NCBI GenBank assembly: GCA_964626905.1
Contig: CAZVHA010000009.1
Location: 1 to 64,000 of the forward strand
Length of the DNA: 64,000 bases
From: REEB52 sp964626905
GTDB taxonomy: Bacteria > Chlamydiota > Chlamydiia > Chlamydiales > SM23-39
Direction: 5' to 3'
Positions 31,664 through 40,340 of this stretch are shown here, one piece after another (the first letter of the stretch is position 1; each line of letters opens with the position of its first letter). The notes beneath the pieces are model-generated. The model saw only the letters and a program-made list of their open reading frames with translations. It ran no database searches and was not told the origin of the DNA. The position numbers and the translations under genes were made by a program.

Positions 31664-32547
31664 ACATCTTGACCCTCGTATTTTCCCTCATGCTCATCTT
31701 TTCTTTTGGATTCTATGCGAGCTGGGATAAACACATGACGGGGAGAAGACTGCGAGGCACTTACATCTCTCACCAAGAGGCGAGCAGGGCGATTTTCAAC
31801 CAATTCGAAAGCAAAATTTACAAAGATATTTCTGGGGTGAATCCAACGCCAAATCGGACAAGACACTCGCAAAAAAAAGGGGGGAAAGAGAAGAAGAAGA
31901 GCCCGCCAATCCCTTTTAATTGGGAGTGCGCGCGGCTCAATCTCTGGCCTCTGATGCAAGAAGGGAAAGAGGCGCATGCTCTTCTTTATGAATGGGCCGC
32001 TCACCTGATTCGCACTTTTTACGCGCCCTTTCTTCCGAAAGAGAAGAGATTTGAGTACCATTTTCTCGACGTTTGGATCGCATCTGCCAAACAGGCACAC
32101 CAAAAAGAGGAAAGTTTTTCGTTAGAAAAAGTCTCTCTTTTAGATCCTGATTTGCAAATTCTTTATTACAAAATGCTCAAAGGGACAAAGAAGTGGAATT
32201 TGGCGCAAGGAGAGGGCTACCCCCCTTTATTGGACTATGTCAAGGGCGTCCCTTTTGATGAAAAAATCTGCATTTTCCATGCTCATCCTGACATGCTGAC
32301 GGTCATTTTTAACTCTAAAATGGCTTTTAAGTTGCACTCTGCCATCCATAAGAAAAAGGAGAGCGCTCCTTTGACGAAAGAGCTCATTGAACGGCTCTCT
32401 TTTGAAAGTCACTTGGTAGGTCTTGACCCCGCTCTTTTTACCCTCCTCGAATTATCGGGTTATTCTTCTCACCAAGAAAAGAACAAGGTCTTCGTGGCAA
32501 ATCAGGGGGAGGTTTTTCTTCGGAAAAACCTCAGCTTGAAAAAGTAA
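31660..32547 (+). CDS. Membrane-anchored protein of the pseudopilin operon (GspK-like position)
   Basis: 295 residues. ATG at 31660 overlaps the preceding stop. A single N-terminal hydrophobic helix (NILTLVFSLMLIFSFGFYASW) without a clear prepilin Glu is followed by a Lys-rich linker (SQKKGGKEKKKSPP, about 68-81) and a soluble domain. Gene order suggests the third, larger pseudopilin-like component (GspK takes this place in many type II clusters), but the sequence does not show the GspK signature to me. Conserved chlamydial hypothetical is the safe call. Confidence 0.6.
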   Translation: MNILTLVFSLMLIFSFGFYASWDKHMTGRRLRGTYISHQEASRAIFNQFESKIYKDISGVNPTPNRTRHSQKKGGKEKKKSPPIPFNWECARLNLWPLMQEGKEAHALLYEWAAHLIRTFYAPFLPKEKRFEYHFLDVWIASAKQAHQKEESFSLEKVSLLDPDLQILYYKMLKGTKKWNLAQGEGYPPLLDYVKGVPFDEKICIFHAHPDMLTVIFNSKMAFKLHSAIHKKKESAPLTKELIERLSFESHLVGLDPALFTLLELSGYSSHQEKNKVFVANQGEVFLRKNLSLKK

Positions 32548-32558
32548 ACAGGGAAGAT

Positions 32559-34136
32559 TTGGAAGAAAAAAAGAAGATCGCAATTTTAGGGGGCGGTTTT
32601 GGGGGCGTTTACACGGCAATGTACCTCCAAAAATGGCTCAAAAAAATCCCCCATTGGGAAATTGTTCTCATCACCCGCGAAAACTACTTCGTCTACCAGC
32701 CGATGCTCTCTGAGGTGATCGGCGGCGCCGTCGGCATTTTGGATACTGTGAGCCCAATCGAGCAGATCCTGCCACAAATTGCGCTTGTCCCCCGAGAAAT
32801 TGAAGAGATCGATTTGGAGAAAAAAGAGATCTCCATCAGCCCCAAATACACCCACACCCACCAAAACATTCGCTATGATCATCTCGTTTTTGCCCTCGGA
32901 AATGTGACCGATTTTCGGGGCAGCATCGGGCTCTCGGAACACGCGCTCCCTTTTAAAAATCTCGCCGATGCGCTCCGCATCCGCAACCACATCATCGATG
33001 TGATCGATACCGCTCAAGTGACGAAAGAGGTCGAGCTAAAAAAGAAACTCCTCACTTTTGTCGTAGGAGGAGGGGGATTTTCAGGAACTGAGGTGGCAGC
33101 TGAAATCAACGACTTTGTCAGAAATCTCGCTAAATCGAAGCCAAATATCGATCCCCAAATGATCCGGGTCGTTCTGATTCACGCCAAGGAGCGGCTCATG
33201 GATAAAGAGCTGAGCGAATCCTTAAGCCGATACGCCGAAAAAATCTTGAAGAAAAAAGGGGTGGAAATCCTCTTCAACACCCGTCTGACAGCTGCCACTC
33301 CGGAAGAGATCGTGTTAGATAATGGAGAGAAAATCAACTGTAAAACACTCATCTCAACAGTCCCCGTCTCTTCAAATCCGATCATCGAAGCACTCCCACT
33401 TCCAAAGGAAAAAGGGAGGCTGAAAACCGATCCGTATCTCCAGGTGATCGGAACTGATCATATCTGGGCGGTTGGAGATTGCGCGCGAATCCCTTTGCCA
33501 GATGAAAAATTTTGTCCTCCAACCGCCCAATTTGCAACGCGCCAAGCCAAAGTATTGGCCAAAAACATCATCGCCTCTATCTTAGGAGAAAAAAAGAACC
33601 CATTTTTCTTCAAAAGTTTAGGGATTCTCGGCGCCCTTGGGCACCGGTGTGCCGTCGCTGAGATTTTAGGGGTGAAATTGAGTGGAGTGCTCGCTTGGAT
33701 CATCTGGAGAACCCTCTATTGGATCAAACTTCCCGGCATTAGCCGAAAAATCAAAGTGGCAATCTCCTGGTTTTTGGATACTCTCTTTCCCATCGATGCG
33801 ATTCAACTCCAAATGACCCCTTCCCAAGGCATTACAAAGCTCCATTTCGAAACGGGAGACGAAATTTTTCGCGAAGGAGACATCGGCGATTTTCTCTACA
33901 TTATCACGGAAGGAGCCGTTGAAGTGATTAAAGGGGGAAAAGGGATCGCAAGGCTAAAGAAGGGAGAGTTTTTTGGGGAAATCGCCCTCCTCAACCAAAG
34001 GACGAGAACAGCGACCATTCGGTGCACTGAACCCACTGACGTTTTGGCACTGAAAAAAAGCGATTTCGGCGCCCTCGTGGCCAATTTCAAAGAGCTCAAG
34101 GAGACCTTTGAGAAAACCGAAAGGGAGCGTAGTTAA
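32559..34136 (+). CDS. ndh: Type II NADH dehydrogenase fused to a cyclic-nucleotide-binding domain
   Basis: 525 residues from TTG at 32559, behind AGGGAAG; no ATG precedes the FAD motif. Residues 6-30 (IAILGGGFGGVYTAMYL) bind FAD; VVGGGGFSGTEVAAEI near 170 binds NADH; WAVGDCARIP near 306 is the second FAD motif. Residues about 340-400 hold the amphipathic membrane-binding part. From about 425 a CAP-type domain follows (FREGDIGDFLYIITEGAVEV, FGEIALLNQRTRTATI), whose phosphate-binding cassette keeps the Glu and Arg. NDH-2 passes electrons from NADH to quinone without pumping protons; the added domain suggests control by a cyclic nucleotide. Its end overlaps the convergent kinase gene by 4 bases. 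Confidence 0.9.
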   Translation: MEEKKKIAILGGGFGGVYTAMYLQKWLKKIPHWEIVLITRENYFVYQPMLSEVIGGAVGILDTVSPIEQILPQIALVPREIEEIDLEKKEISISPKYTHTHQNIRYDHLVFALGNVTDFRGSIGLSEHALPFKNLADALRIRNHIIDVIDTAQVTKEVELKKKLLTFVVGGGGFSGTEVAAEINDFVRNLAKSKPNIDPQMIRVVLIHAKERLMDKELSESLSRYAEKILKKKGVEILFNTRLTAATPEEIVLDNGEKINCKTLISTVPVSSNPIIEALPLPKEKGRLKTDPYLQVIGTDHIWAVGDCARIPLPDEKFCPPTAQFATRQAKVLAKNIIASILGEKKNPFFFKSLGILGALGHRCAVAEILGVKLSGVLAWIIWRTLYWIKLPGISRKIKVAISWFLDTLFPIDAIQLQMTPSQGITKLHFETGDEIFREGDIGDFLYIITEGAVEVIKGGKGIARLKKGEFFGEIALLNQRTRTATIRCTEPTDVLALKKSDFGALVANFKELKETFEKTERERS

Positions 34137-35758
34137 GTTCTCTTCTTAGGAAGAATCAAAGTAAAAATGCTCCCCTTTCCAAGGAGGGATGAGACAGTGA
34201 TTTTGCCAAAATGTTTTTCGACAATCGTCTTCACAATGGAAAGGCCGAGACCCGCCCCCCCTTTTTTCCTCGATCGGGCTTTGTCCACGGTGTAAAACCG
34301 TTCAAAAATTTGCGACAGATCCTCTTCGGGAATCCCAATGCCCTGATCGGCAAATCTCAATGCGATTTCCCCCTTTTTTTCTTCGACAAAGATGTCAATC
34401 GATGGGGCATTTTTTGAGTATTTCACCGCATTTTCCAAAAGATTCATCACGGCAAGTTCAAATAGGTCTGCATCTGCCCAAATCAATGCCGAAGAATTTT
34501 GCGCGTGCAGCTGCACCTTTACTTCGGGATGGGCCGCCAAAATCATCTCCATGCAATTTTCAATGAGGAGAATCAGATCCGTTTTGACAAATTGCTCATC
34601 CGACAGATGTTCGATGTCGGTCAATGTCAAAAGACTTTTCACCAACTTGTCCAAGCGGATGCACGTTTTGACAATTTTTTCTGTGATTTGGGAGAGCATC
34701 TCGCGGGAGAGCTTAGGAAGATCTTGGAGCGTCTCGGCAAATCCCCGGATGATCGTAATGGGTGTTTTTAACTCATGAGAGGCGTTCGCAATGAAATCCT
34801 TCCCAAGCTCCACAATCCGATAATCAGAGGTCTTGTCTTGCAAGACGAGCAACGCCCCATCCTTGTGCTCCAAGGGAGCTGCGATTAAATCGTGGTAAAA
34901 AGTCCCTTTTCCCCTCACAATCCAGGTGTATTGCATCGGCTCTGCCGTTTGGAGTGCATAGACGATCATCTCGTGCGATTTTTTTAAAATGTCTTGAGAG
35001 GCAGTTGCAAAACTCATTTGCCCGTTAAAATCGCCCTTTTGAGCCACATTGCGTCCATTCTCCTCAGCAGGCCCACTAGGGGCCTGCCTCGTCGAATGGA
35101 TCGCGGCAGCCTTGCTGCCACTCGTAACGTGGCTCAAAATCATCGATTTTTCCGGGCAAAGCAGTTTTGCAACTGCCTCTTGAGAGACTCCTTTGAGAGA
35201 ATCGAGCGTCTTTTTCAATATTTGCTCTGGCGTGACCCCAAGCATCCGACAAGCGGCTCGATTGGCAAAAATCACTTTTGCACTCGGATCGGCCGCAATA
35301 ATCCCCTCGCCAATCGACTCTAAAATTTCTTCCGTCTCTTCTCTTTGCTTTGTCAAAAAATCAATCTGTTTGCGAATTTGATCGGTGAGTGAATTGATCG
35401 TCGATGCGAGCTTTGTAAATTCTTTTGCGATCACAGACCCTTTCAAAATAATCCGAGGCATAAACCCCTCCTTATAAGGGTAAATGGCCTCAATGATCTG
35501 CTGCACTGGATGCATCACGCGGTGGACGATGAACATGATCAAAATCCCGTTGATCGCAAGCACTGCGACTGAGACAATGAGCGTCGTCCAATCGAGCGCC
35601 CGCTTGACAACGGCAGCTTCATACATTTTTGCAACTGCCTCTCCATCCATTTTACGCAAAACAAAACGGTTGATCGTTCCCAAAAGAGGCATCAAAACCG
35701 TAATCAAGCCGAGGAGGAGTAAACATTGGCTCAAGAGAATTTGTTTTCGAAAACTCAT
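34133..35758 (-). CDS. Sensor histidine kinase (PAS-HisKA-HATPase) carrying a palindromic element
   Basis: 541 residues. Two membrane helices (about 5-27 and 57-80) bound a short outer loop; then HAMP-like and PAS regions (EEILESIGEGIIAADPSAKVIFANRAA). Residues 194-254 are encoded by the 182-bp palindromic element, placed after the PAS core. The kinase core follows: FIANASHELKTPIT (phosphoacceptor His), NLLENAVKYS (N box), DQGIGIPEED (G1) and GAGLGLSIVK (G2). PhoR-like arrangement. No response regulator gene is in the window. ATGA overlap with the pepP stop suggests co-transcription. The insert does not interrupt any catalytic motif, so the kinase can be functional. Confidence 0.92.
   Translation of the reverse strand: MSFRKQILLSQCLLLLGLITVLMPLLGTINRFVLRKMDGEAVAKMYEAAVVKRALDWTTLIVSVAVLAINGILIMFIVHRVMHPVQQIIEAIYPYKEGFMPRIILKGSVIAKEFTKLASTINSLTDQIRKQIDFLTKQREETEEILESIGEGIIAADPSAKVIFANRAACRMLGVTPEQILKKTLDSLKGVSQEAVAKLLCPEKSMILSHVTSGSKAAAIHSTRQAPSGPAEENGRNVAQKGDFNGQMSFATASQDILKKSHEMIVYALQTAEPMQYTWIVRGKGTFYHDLIAAPLEHKDGALLVLQDKTSDYRIVELGKDFIANASHELKTPITIIRGFAETLQDLPKLSREMLSQITEKIVKTCIRLDKLVKSLLTLTDIEHLSDEQFVKTDLILLIENCMEMILAAHPEVKVQLHAQNSSALIWADADLFELAVMNLLENAVKYSKNAPSIDIFVEEKKGEIALRFADQGIGIPEEDLSQIFERFYTVDKARSRKKGGAGLGLSIVKTIVEKHFGKITVSSLLGKGSIFTLILPKKRT
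34998..35179 (-). mobile_element. 182-bp in-frame palindromic element, copy A (in histidine kinase)
   Basis: Ends are GAGGCAGTTGCAAAACT and its complement. The outer 50 or so bases of each side pair imperfectly, and the middle holds two hairpins (stem GGCAGC/GCTGCC, and stem GCAGGCCC/GGGCCTGC at 35067-35074 and 35080-35087), giving a three-way-junction fold. In coding sense it reads EAVAKLLCPEKSMILS... to ...GDFNGQMSFATAS, 61 residues with no stop. The same element lies at 53084-53265 in another gene, in the same orientation and frame relative to coding. Confidence 0.9.
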
Positions 35759-36771
35759 CCCATTGCCGGATAAAAGTTTTCAAACCCAGTTTTTGTCACG
35801 ACAATCGTATCTTCAAGCCGCACACCACCCACTCCCGGCTGATACAACCCCGGCTCAATTGTAAACACCATTCCCGGCTCTAAGATCACATCTTTATCGG
35901 CTCCATCGAAGCGAATCCTCGGAAATTCATGCACCTCAAGACCTACTCCGTGGCCCAAATTGTGAATGTAAAGCCGCTTTACATTTGCCTTATCGAATTC
36001 ATCCTGAACGATTTGGTCAAGTGTTCCCAATTTTACACCCGGTTTTACGTGGGCCATTGCTTTTGCTTTGGCACTAGCTACGAGCTGTTCGAAGTGGACA
36101 ATGCGCGCATCGGGTTTGCCGAAGTAGGCGACGCGGGTCATATCGCCGCAGTAATCATCTACGATAGCTCCTAGATCGAAGAGGACAGCCTGATCTTTTT
36201 TCAATTTGCATTTGCCAGCTCTGTAGTGTGGGTAGGCTCCATTTTCCCCGAAGGCGATGATTGGGGCAAACGAGAGGCCGGAGGCCCCGTTTTTTCTACA
36301 ATAGAGCTCAAATTCCAAAGCGAGCGCCTCTTCGGTGATCCCCTCTTTTAGAAGGGAGCGGATGTGCTGATATCCTTGAAAGGTAAGTGTTGCCGCTCTT
36401 TTGAGGGCGGCAATTTCAGAAGGCTCTTTAATGGAGCGCAACTCTCGCACGGGATCGGATTTAGGGATCCACTCGACTTGGGGCATCTCTTTTTTTATGG
36501 AGAGGTAACCGTCATAAGTGACAAAGGCGCTGTCAAAGCCGATTTGCGAATCGCCAATTTTTTTCATCTCATCCCAAAGTTGGACGTTGCAGGGGGCCTC
36601 TTTTTTGGCTTTTTCAAAGTATCTTCCATCGACGAAGAGGGTTGTTTTCCCTTTTTTGACAAAGAGTTTTCCTTTGGAGAGGGTAAGGCCTGTGAGATAG
36701 AGGAGATCGGCCCCTTTTTCGACAAAAAATGGGAGATCCGCTTCTAATCTTTTTATCCGAGAATTATCCAT
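35755..36771 (-). CDS. pepP: Xaa-Pro aminopeptidase (M24B)
   Basis: 338 residues. Metal ligands of the pita-bread fold are visible: FDLGAIVDDYCGDMTR (two Asp), NLGHGVGLEVHE (His), FTIEPGLY (Glu) and GVRLEDTIVV (Glu). The short N-terminal creatinase-like domain is also present. It removes the first residue from peptides with Pro at position 2. The 19-bp palindrome at 35966-35984 encodes ANVKRLYIHN directly before the GHG motif, where the family normally has a variable aromatic segment of the same length. Start ATG 36771 overlaps the mutL stop; pepP-mutL linkage is chlamydial. Confidence 0.95.
   Translation of the reverse strand: MDNSRIKRLEADLPFFVEKGADLLYLTGLTLSKGKLFVKKGKTTLFVDGRYFEKAKKEAPCNVQLWDEMKKIGDSQIGFDSAFVTYDGYLSIKKEMPQVEWIPKSDPVRELRSIKEPSEIAALKRAATLTFQGYQHIRSLLKEGITEEALALEFELYCRKNGASGLSFAPIIAFGENGAYPHYRAGKCKLKKDQAVLFDLGAIVDDYCGDMTRVAYFGKPDARIVHFEQLVASAKAKAMAHVKPGVKLGTLDQIVQDEFDKANVKRLYIHNLGHGVGLEVHEFPRIRFDGADKDVILEPGMVFTIEPGLYQPGVGGVRLEDTIVVTKTGFENFYPAMG
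35966..35984. repeat. 19-bp palindrome, copy 3 (in pepP)
   Basis: ATGTAAAGCCGCTTTACAT; read on the minus strand as Asn-Val-Lys-Arg-Leu-Tyr-Ile, immediately before the metal-binding His region of PepP. Confidence 0.9.
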
Positions 36772-38320
36772 TTTTACCTCGTGTAATCATATGAGCTAAA
36801 TCCTCTTCACTCCATTGAATAAAGATCGGATTGCCCAGTGGATCGTATTGTGAATCTTTGCATTTCTTTACCTCTTGCCAAAGGCGAAATGCCTCGTCCA
36901 AAGAAAATGTCTTTTGGATGGTTCTGCAATATCTGGTCGCAATTTCTTCAAATTTTTTCCCCTTTTTCCATTCGGAATAAAATTGGGGAAACGTGGAAGG
37001 ATCTAAAAACGGGGGCAAAGCGTCGATGACGAGACTTTTTTTCATGAGGCGGCACTCGATGCCGAGACTTTCTAGCGCGATGGCCCGCTCCTCCTCTTCA
37101 GGCGATATGGGGATTTCGAGGGGCCAAAGAAGGGCTTGCGGCGCACATTGTTCAAATTCGATTTTTTCGAAGAGGACTCTTGCGTGGGTTGCGCGCAAAT
37201 CGATGAGCAGAAGGGTCTCTTTTTGCAAAAGGAAAAATTTCCCTAAAACGGCGAGTGGTTTTTCGGGTTCGATCCAATCGAAATGGGTCTCTTGCACCTT
37301 GAATGGCAGGGGGGCAAAATGGTCGTGGAAGGATTGAGCAAGGGGGGGGTGAAAAGAAACTTTTTCTGGAAAATCGAACGGGATCGAAAAGGCCCCTTCG
37401 ATCGCTTTTTGAACGAGGCGAAAAACGCCCTTTTCATCGCGAAAGCGGACCTCTTTTTTTTGCGGGTGGACATTGACGTCGACATCTGCCGGATCGATTG
37501 TCAAAAAAAGGACAAAACGGGGGTAGGCGTGTTCTGAAATGCGAGTTCCAAACGCCTCTTTGACCGCCTTTGCGATGAGAGGGGAAAAAATAGGGCGCCG
37601 GTTGATATAGAGGTATTGTCCTGTGCGCGTGGCCATCGCCTTCATGGGGCTTGCGACAAATCCAAAAAGAAGAGTCCCTTTCACTTCGTGTTCATGCTCG
37701 CCTAAAATTTCAAAAATCCTCTCTCGGTAACTCGAGGGGAAAAACATTCTCTTATTGAAGGTAAAAGAAATTTCGGGGTGGGCCAAAGCGAGGATTTCAA
37801 CCGTTCGAGCAATGGCCGCGGTGCAAGCGCTTGGTGATTTTTGAAATCTTTTCCTTGCGGGGGCATTGAAAAAGAGCGATTTGATCTCGATGGTGGTTCC
37901 CTGGTTGCGGGCGCACGGTTCCACTGCGATGATTTTGCCCGCCTTGCCAGTGATACGGGTCGCTTTTTCCCCATCGGATGTGTGGATCTCAAAGTGGGAT
38001 ATAGAGGCGATTGCAGCGAGCGCCTCCCCTCGAAAACCCATAGTTGCAAGCGTTTGCAAATCATCTACGGACCTAATTTTTGAAGTGGCGTGTCGTTCCA
38101 AAGAGAGGGGGGCATCTTCGCGGCTCATGCCGCACCCGTCATCTTCGACGCGCACTCGATCGAGTCCGCCTCCGTCGATTTCGATGGAAATTGTTTTTGC
38201 CCCTGCATCGAGGCTATTTTCGATGAGTTCTCTGACAATGGACGCGGGATTTTCAATGACTTTGCCTGCGACGATTTGATCGATCACGGATGAGGGAAGT
38301 TTTAGAATTTTCGAACTCAT
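36764..38320 (-). CDS. mutL: DNA mismatch repair protein MutL
   Basis: 518 residues. GHKL ATPase motifs: VRELIENSLDAGA (Mg/ATP Asn), VEDDGCGMSRED, HATSKI and TMGFRGEALAAIASI, then INRRPIFSPL and DVDVNVHPQKKEVRF of the transducer domain. The C-terminal dimerisation domain (about 330-518) lacks the DQHAxxERxxYE endonuclease motif as far as I can see (DLRATHARVLFEKIEF stands there). It links MutS to downstream repair. 518 residues is on the short side. The gene overlaps pepP by 8 bases. Confidence 0.95.
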   Translation of the reverse strand: MSSKILKLPSSVIDQIVAGKVIENPASIVRELIENSLDAGAKTISIEIDGGGLDRVRVEDDGCGMSREDAPLSLERHATSKIRSVDDLQTLATMGFRGEALAAIASISHFEIHTSDGEKATRITGKAGKIIAVEPCARNQGTTIEIKSLFFNAPARKRFQKSPSACTAAIARTVEILALAHPEISFTFNKRMFFPSSYRERIFEILGEHEHEVKGTLLFGFVASPMKAMATRTGQYLYINRRPIFSPLIAKAVKEAFGTRISEHAYPRFVLFLTIDPADVDVNVHPQKKEVRFRDEKGVFRLVQKAIEGAFSIPFDFPEKVSFHPPLAQSFHDHFAPLPFKVQETHFDWIEPEKPLAVLGKFFLLQKETLLLIDLRATHARVLFEKIEFEQCAPQALLWPLEIPISPEEEERAIALESLGIECRLMKKSLVIDALPPFLDPSTFPQFYSEWKKGKKFEEIATRYCRTIQKTFSLDEAFRLWQEVKKCKDSQYDPLGNPIFIQWSEEDLAHMITRGKNG

Positions 38321-38361
38321 GGATCAAAATATATCACGATTTGGAGTATACTGCACTAACG

Positions 38362-39111
38362 ATGAAGTGGCTTTTAGGGGCAATTGCCTTTTTATATTTA
38401 CCTGTTTTGCCGTTATTTGGCGCTTATGTGGGAAATTTGGCAGATCCGGCGCTGATGAGCACCGGTTTTTTTTCGACCCATTACTCCTTTTTCAAGTTTA
38501 CTTCGGGTTATATTTACGACTACACGCAAAACTGCCGTTTTGTGGCAGACGATGAGTCGATCCGAAAATTTGGGCTCCACTCGCAACTGGCCAGTTTTTC
38601 GATGATTTTTGTCGGCAGGTTGCAGCTCTTTGGGACAGCTGGGGGCTCAAAAGAGCTCATTGAAGAAAAGCCCCTTTACGATATTGTGCTCGATGTGCAC
38701 ACAGACTACCACTTTTCGTGGAGCGCGGGGGCAAAAGTGATCTTATTTCAATGGGGGCAAACTTTTTTGAGTGGCGATTTCACCTACTTTGCTATCCCCT
38801 CGTCGCACAAGTCCTATTTTAAATTCCTCAATCGGGCGAATGTGCCTCTCAACGACGAAAGGGAAAAACTTTCCTTAAAAGAGTGGCAAGGGAGCTTGGG
38901 ACTCTCCTCCCGTTTTTATTTCTTGACGCCCTATGTAGGGGGCACTTTTCTCAATGCAAAGCTCCATGCGGATGTCAATTACCATAATCAGGTCGATTGG
39001 GGCTATTTTTATGGGCTGACGCTCTCACTGACGGGAAGATTCCATCTCAATTTCGAAAGGAGGATGAGGGATGAATTTGCTTATACTTTTTCAACTATTG
39101 CGGTGTTTTGA
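38362..39111 (+). CDS. MOMP-like outer membrane protein, short form
   Basis: 249 residues from ATG at 38362; the frame is open from 38290 but that would overlap mutL and lacks a signal peptide at its start. Signal peptide KWLLGAIAFLYLPVLPLFG, then YVGNLADPALMSTGFF, close to the mature N-terminus of chlamydial major outer membrane proteins (PxGNPAxPxLM). The rest alternates as beta-strands with aromatic girdles (FHLNFERRMRDEFAYTFSTIAVF at the end). Typical MOMPs are about 350-400 residues, so this is a small relative, as in the expanded MOMP-like families of Simkania-type chlamydiae. TGATG overlap with the next gene. Confidence 0.7.
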   Translation: MKWLLGAIAFLYLPVLPLFGAYVGNLADPALMSTGFFSTHYSFFKFTSGYIYDYTQNCRFVADDESIRKFGLHSQLASFSMIFVGRLQLFGTAGGSKELIEEKPLYDIVLDVHTDYHFSWSAGAKVILFQWGQTFLSGDFTYFAIPSSHKSYFKFLNRANVPLNDEREKLSLKEWQGSLGLSSRFYFLTPYVGGTFLNAKLHADVNYHNQVDWGYFYGLTLSLTGRFHLNFERRMRDEFAYTFSTIAVF

Positions 39112-40340
39112 TGGAAGAGCATCCTGAGGCGAGACAAATTGTCGAGACCCTCGCAAAGGCGGGGTTTATCGCCTACTATGCCGGCGGCTGGGTGCGCGAT
39201 CTTCTGCTCAATCACCCATCCGACGATATCGATATTGCGACAAACGCCCCTCCAGAGACCATTCAGGCCCTTTTTCCCCATACGGTGCCGATTGGGATTG
39301 CCTTTGGGATTATTTTGGTGATTGTAAATGGGAGACAGTATGAAGTTGCCACCTTTCGGCAAGATCTCGACTACAAAGATGGGAGGCGGCCGAGCCGGAT
39401 TGCGTTTACAACAGCCCAAGAAGATGCAAAGCGGCGCGACTTTACAATCAACGGGATGTTTTATGATCCTTTGAAAGACGAGGTGCTCGATTACGTTCAT
39501 GGAAAAATCGATTTGGAGGCAAAAATCATCCGGGCGATCGGCAATCCCCACGAGCGGATCAAGGAGGATCGACTCCGGATGATTCGGGCGATCAGGCTCG
39601 CTTGTCGATTTGGTTTTCACATTGAATCTGCGACAGAAAAAGCGATTCGGGCCCATGCGAAAGAGCTTTTCCCGGCCGTTGCGATTGAGCGGGTGTGGCA
39701 AGAATTCGTCAAAGGACACGACTTTGGCAAATTGCGCCCGATGCTCGAAATGCTCCACGAATTTGGACTGCTCGGAGAAATTTTCCCCGAAGTGAAAGAG
39801 GTCGAATTAGAAGAATTGAAAAAAAGGCTTCTTCCCACCAAGGATTACCCTGCAAAAGCGAAGACAATCGCCTCAATCCTGCCTCTTTTCCCCCACTTCA
39901 CGCTGGAGGATCGGCTGCAACTTTGCAAAAAATTGAAATTGTCCAATCTCGATCAACAGTTTGTCTCTTTTTTAACGCATACATATGAGCTCATCCATAC
40001 ACAAAGGCCTGTCGAGTGGGCGGAATGGGCCTACTTTTATGCAAATGCCTTTGCCCCCATCTGTCTTCAAATTATAAGCGCCCACCTCGGTGCGCGGCGA
40101 AAAGTGGCGCTTTTAGAGCACCACGAAAAACAGATGGAACTTTTAGCCAAATCGATTGCCCGGATCAAAGCCCAAGATCCAGTCGTCAAATCGAATGATC
40201 TGATGGCGGCTGGAGTCAAACCTGGAGTTGCGATGGGGTTATTGCTGGAGGCGGCCGATCGGATCTCGATCAATGAGCAGCTTCATGAACCGGAGCCGAT
40301 CATTGAAAAACTCAAAGGACTCTCGATATGGCCCAAGTGA
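39111..40340 (+). CDS. Poly(A) polymerase / CCA-adding tRNA nucleotidyltransferase family
   Basis: 409 residues from ATG at 39111. YYAGGWVRDLLLNHPSDDIDIATNA is the class II nucleotidyltransferase signature with the GG and the two metal-binding Asp residues; RRDFTINGMFYDP and EDRLRMIRAIRLACRFGF are the RRD and ERxxxE-like motifs shared by CCA enzymes and bacterial PAP I. It adds CCA to tRNA ends or A tails to RNA; the two cannot be separated by eye. C. trachomatis annotations call the relative pcnB. The N-terminus overlaps the MOMP-like stop. Confidence 0.9.
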   Translation: MEEHPEARQIVETLAKAGFIAYYAGGWVRDLLLNHPSDDIDIATNAPPETIQALFPHTVPIGIAFGIILVIVNGRQYEVATFRQDLDYKDGRRPSRIAFTTAQEDAKRRDFTINGMFYDPLKDEVLDYVHGKIDLEAKIIRAIGNPHERIKEDRLRMIRAIRLACRFGFHIESATEKAIRAHAKELFPAVAIERVWQEFVKGHDFGKLRPMLEMLHEFGLLGEIFPEVKEVELEELKKRLLPTKDYPAKAKTIASILPLFPHFTLEDRLQLCKKLKLSNLDQQFVSFLTHTYELIHTQRPVEWAEWAYFYANAFAPICLQIISAHLGARRKVALLEHHEKQMELLAKSIARIKAQDPVVKSNDLMAAGVKPGVAMGLLLEAADRISINEQLHEPEPIIEKLKGLSIWPK

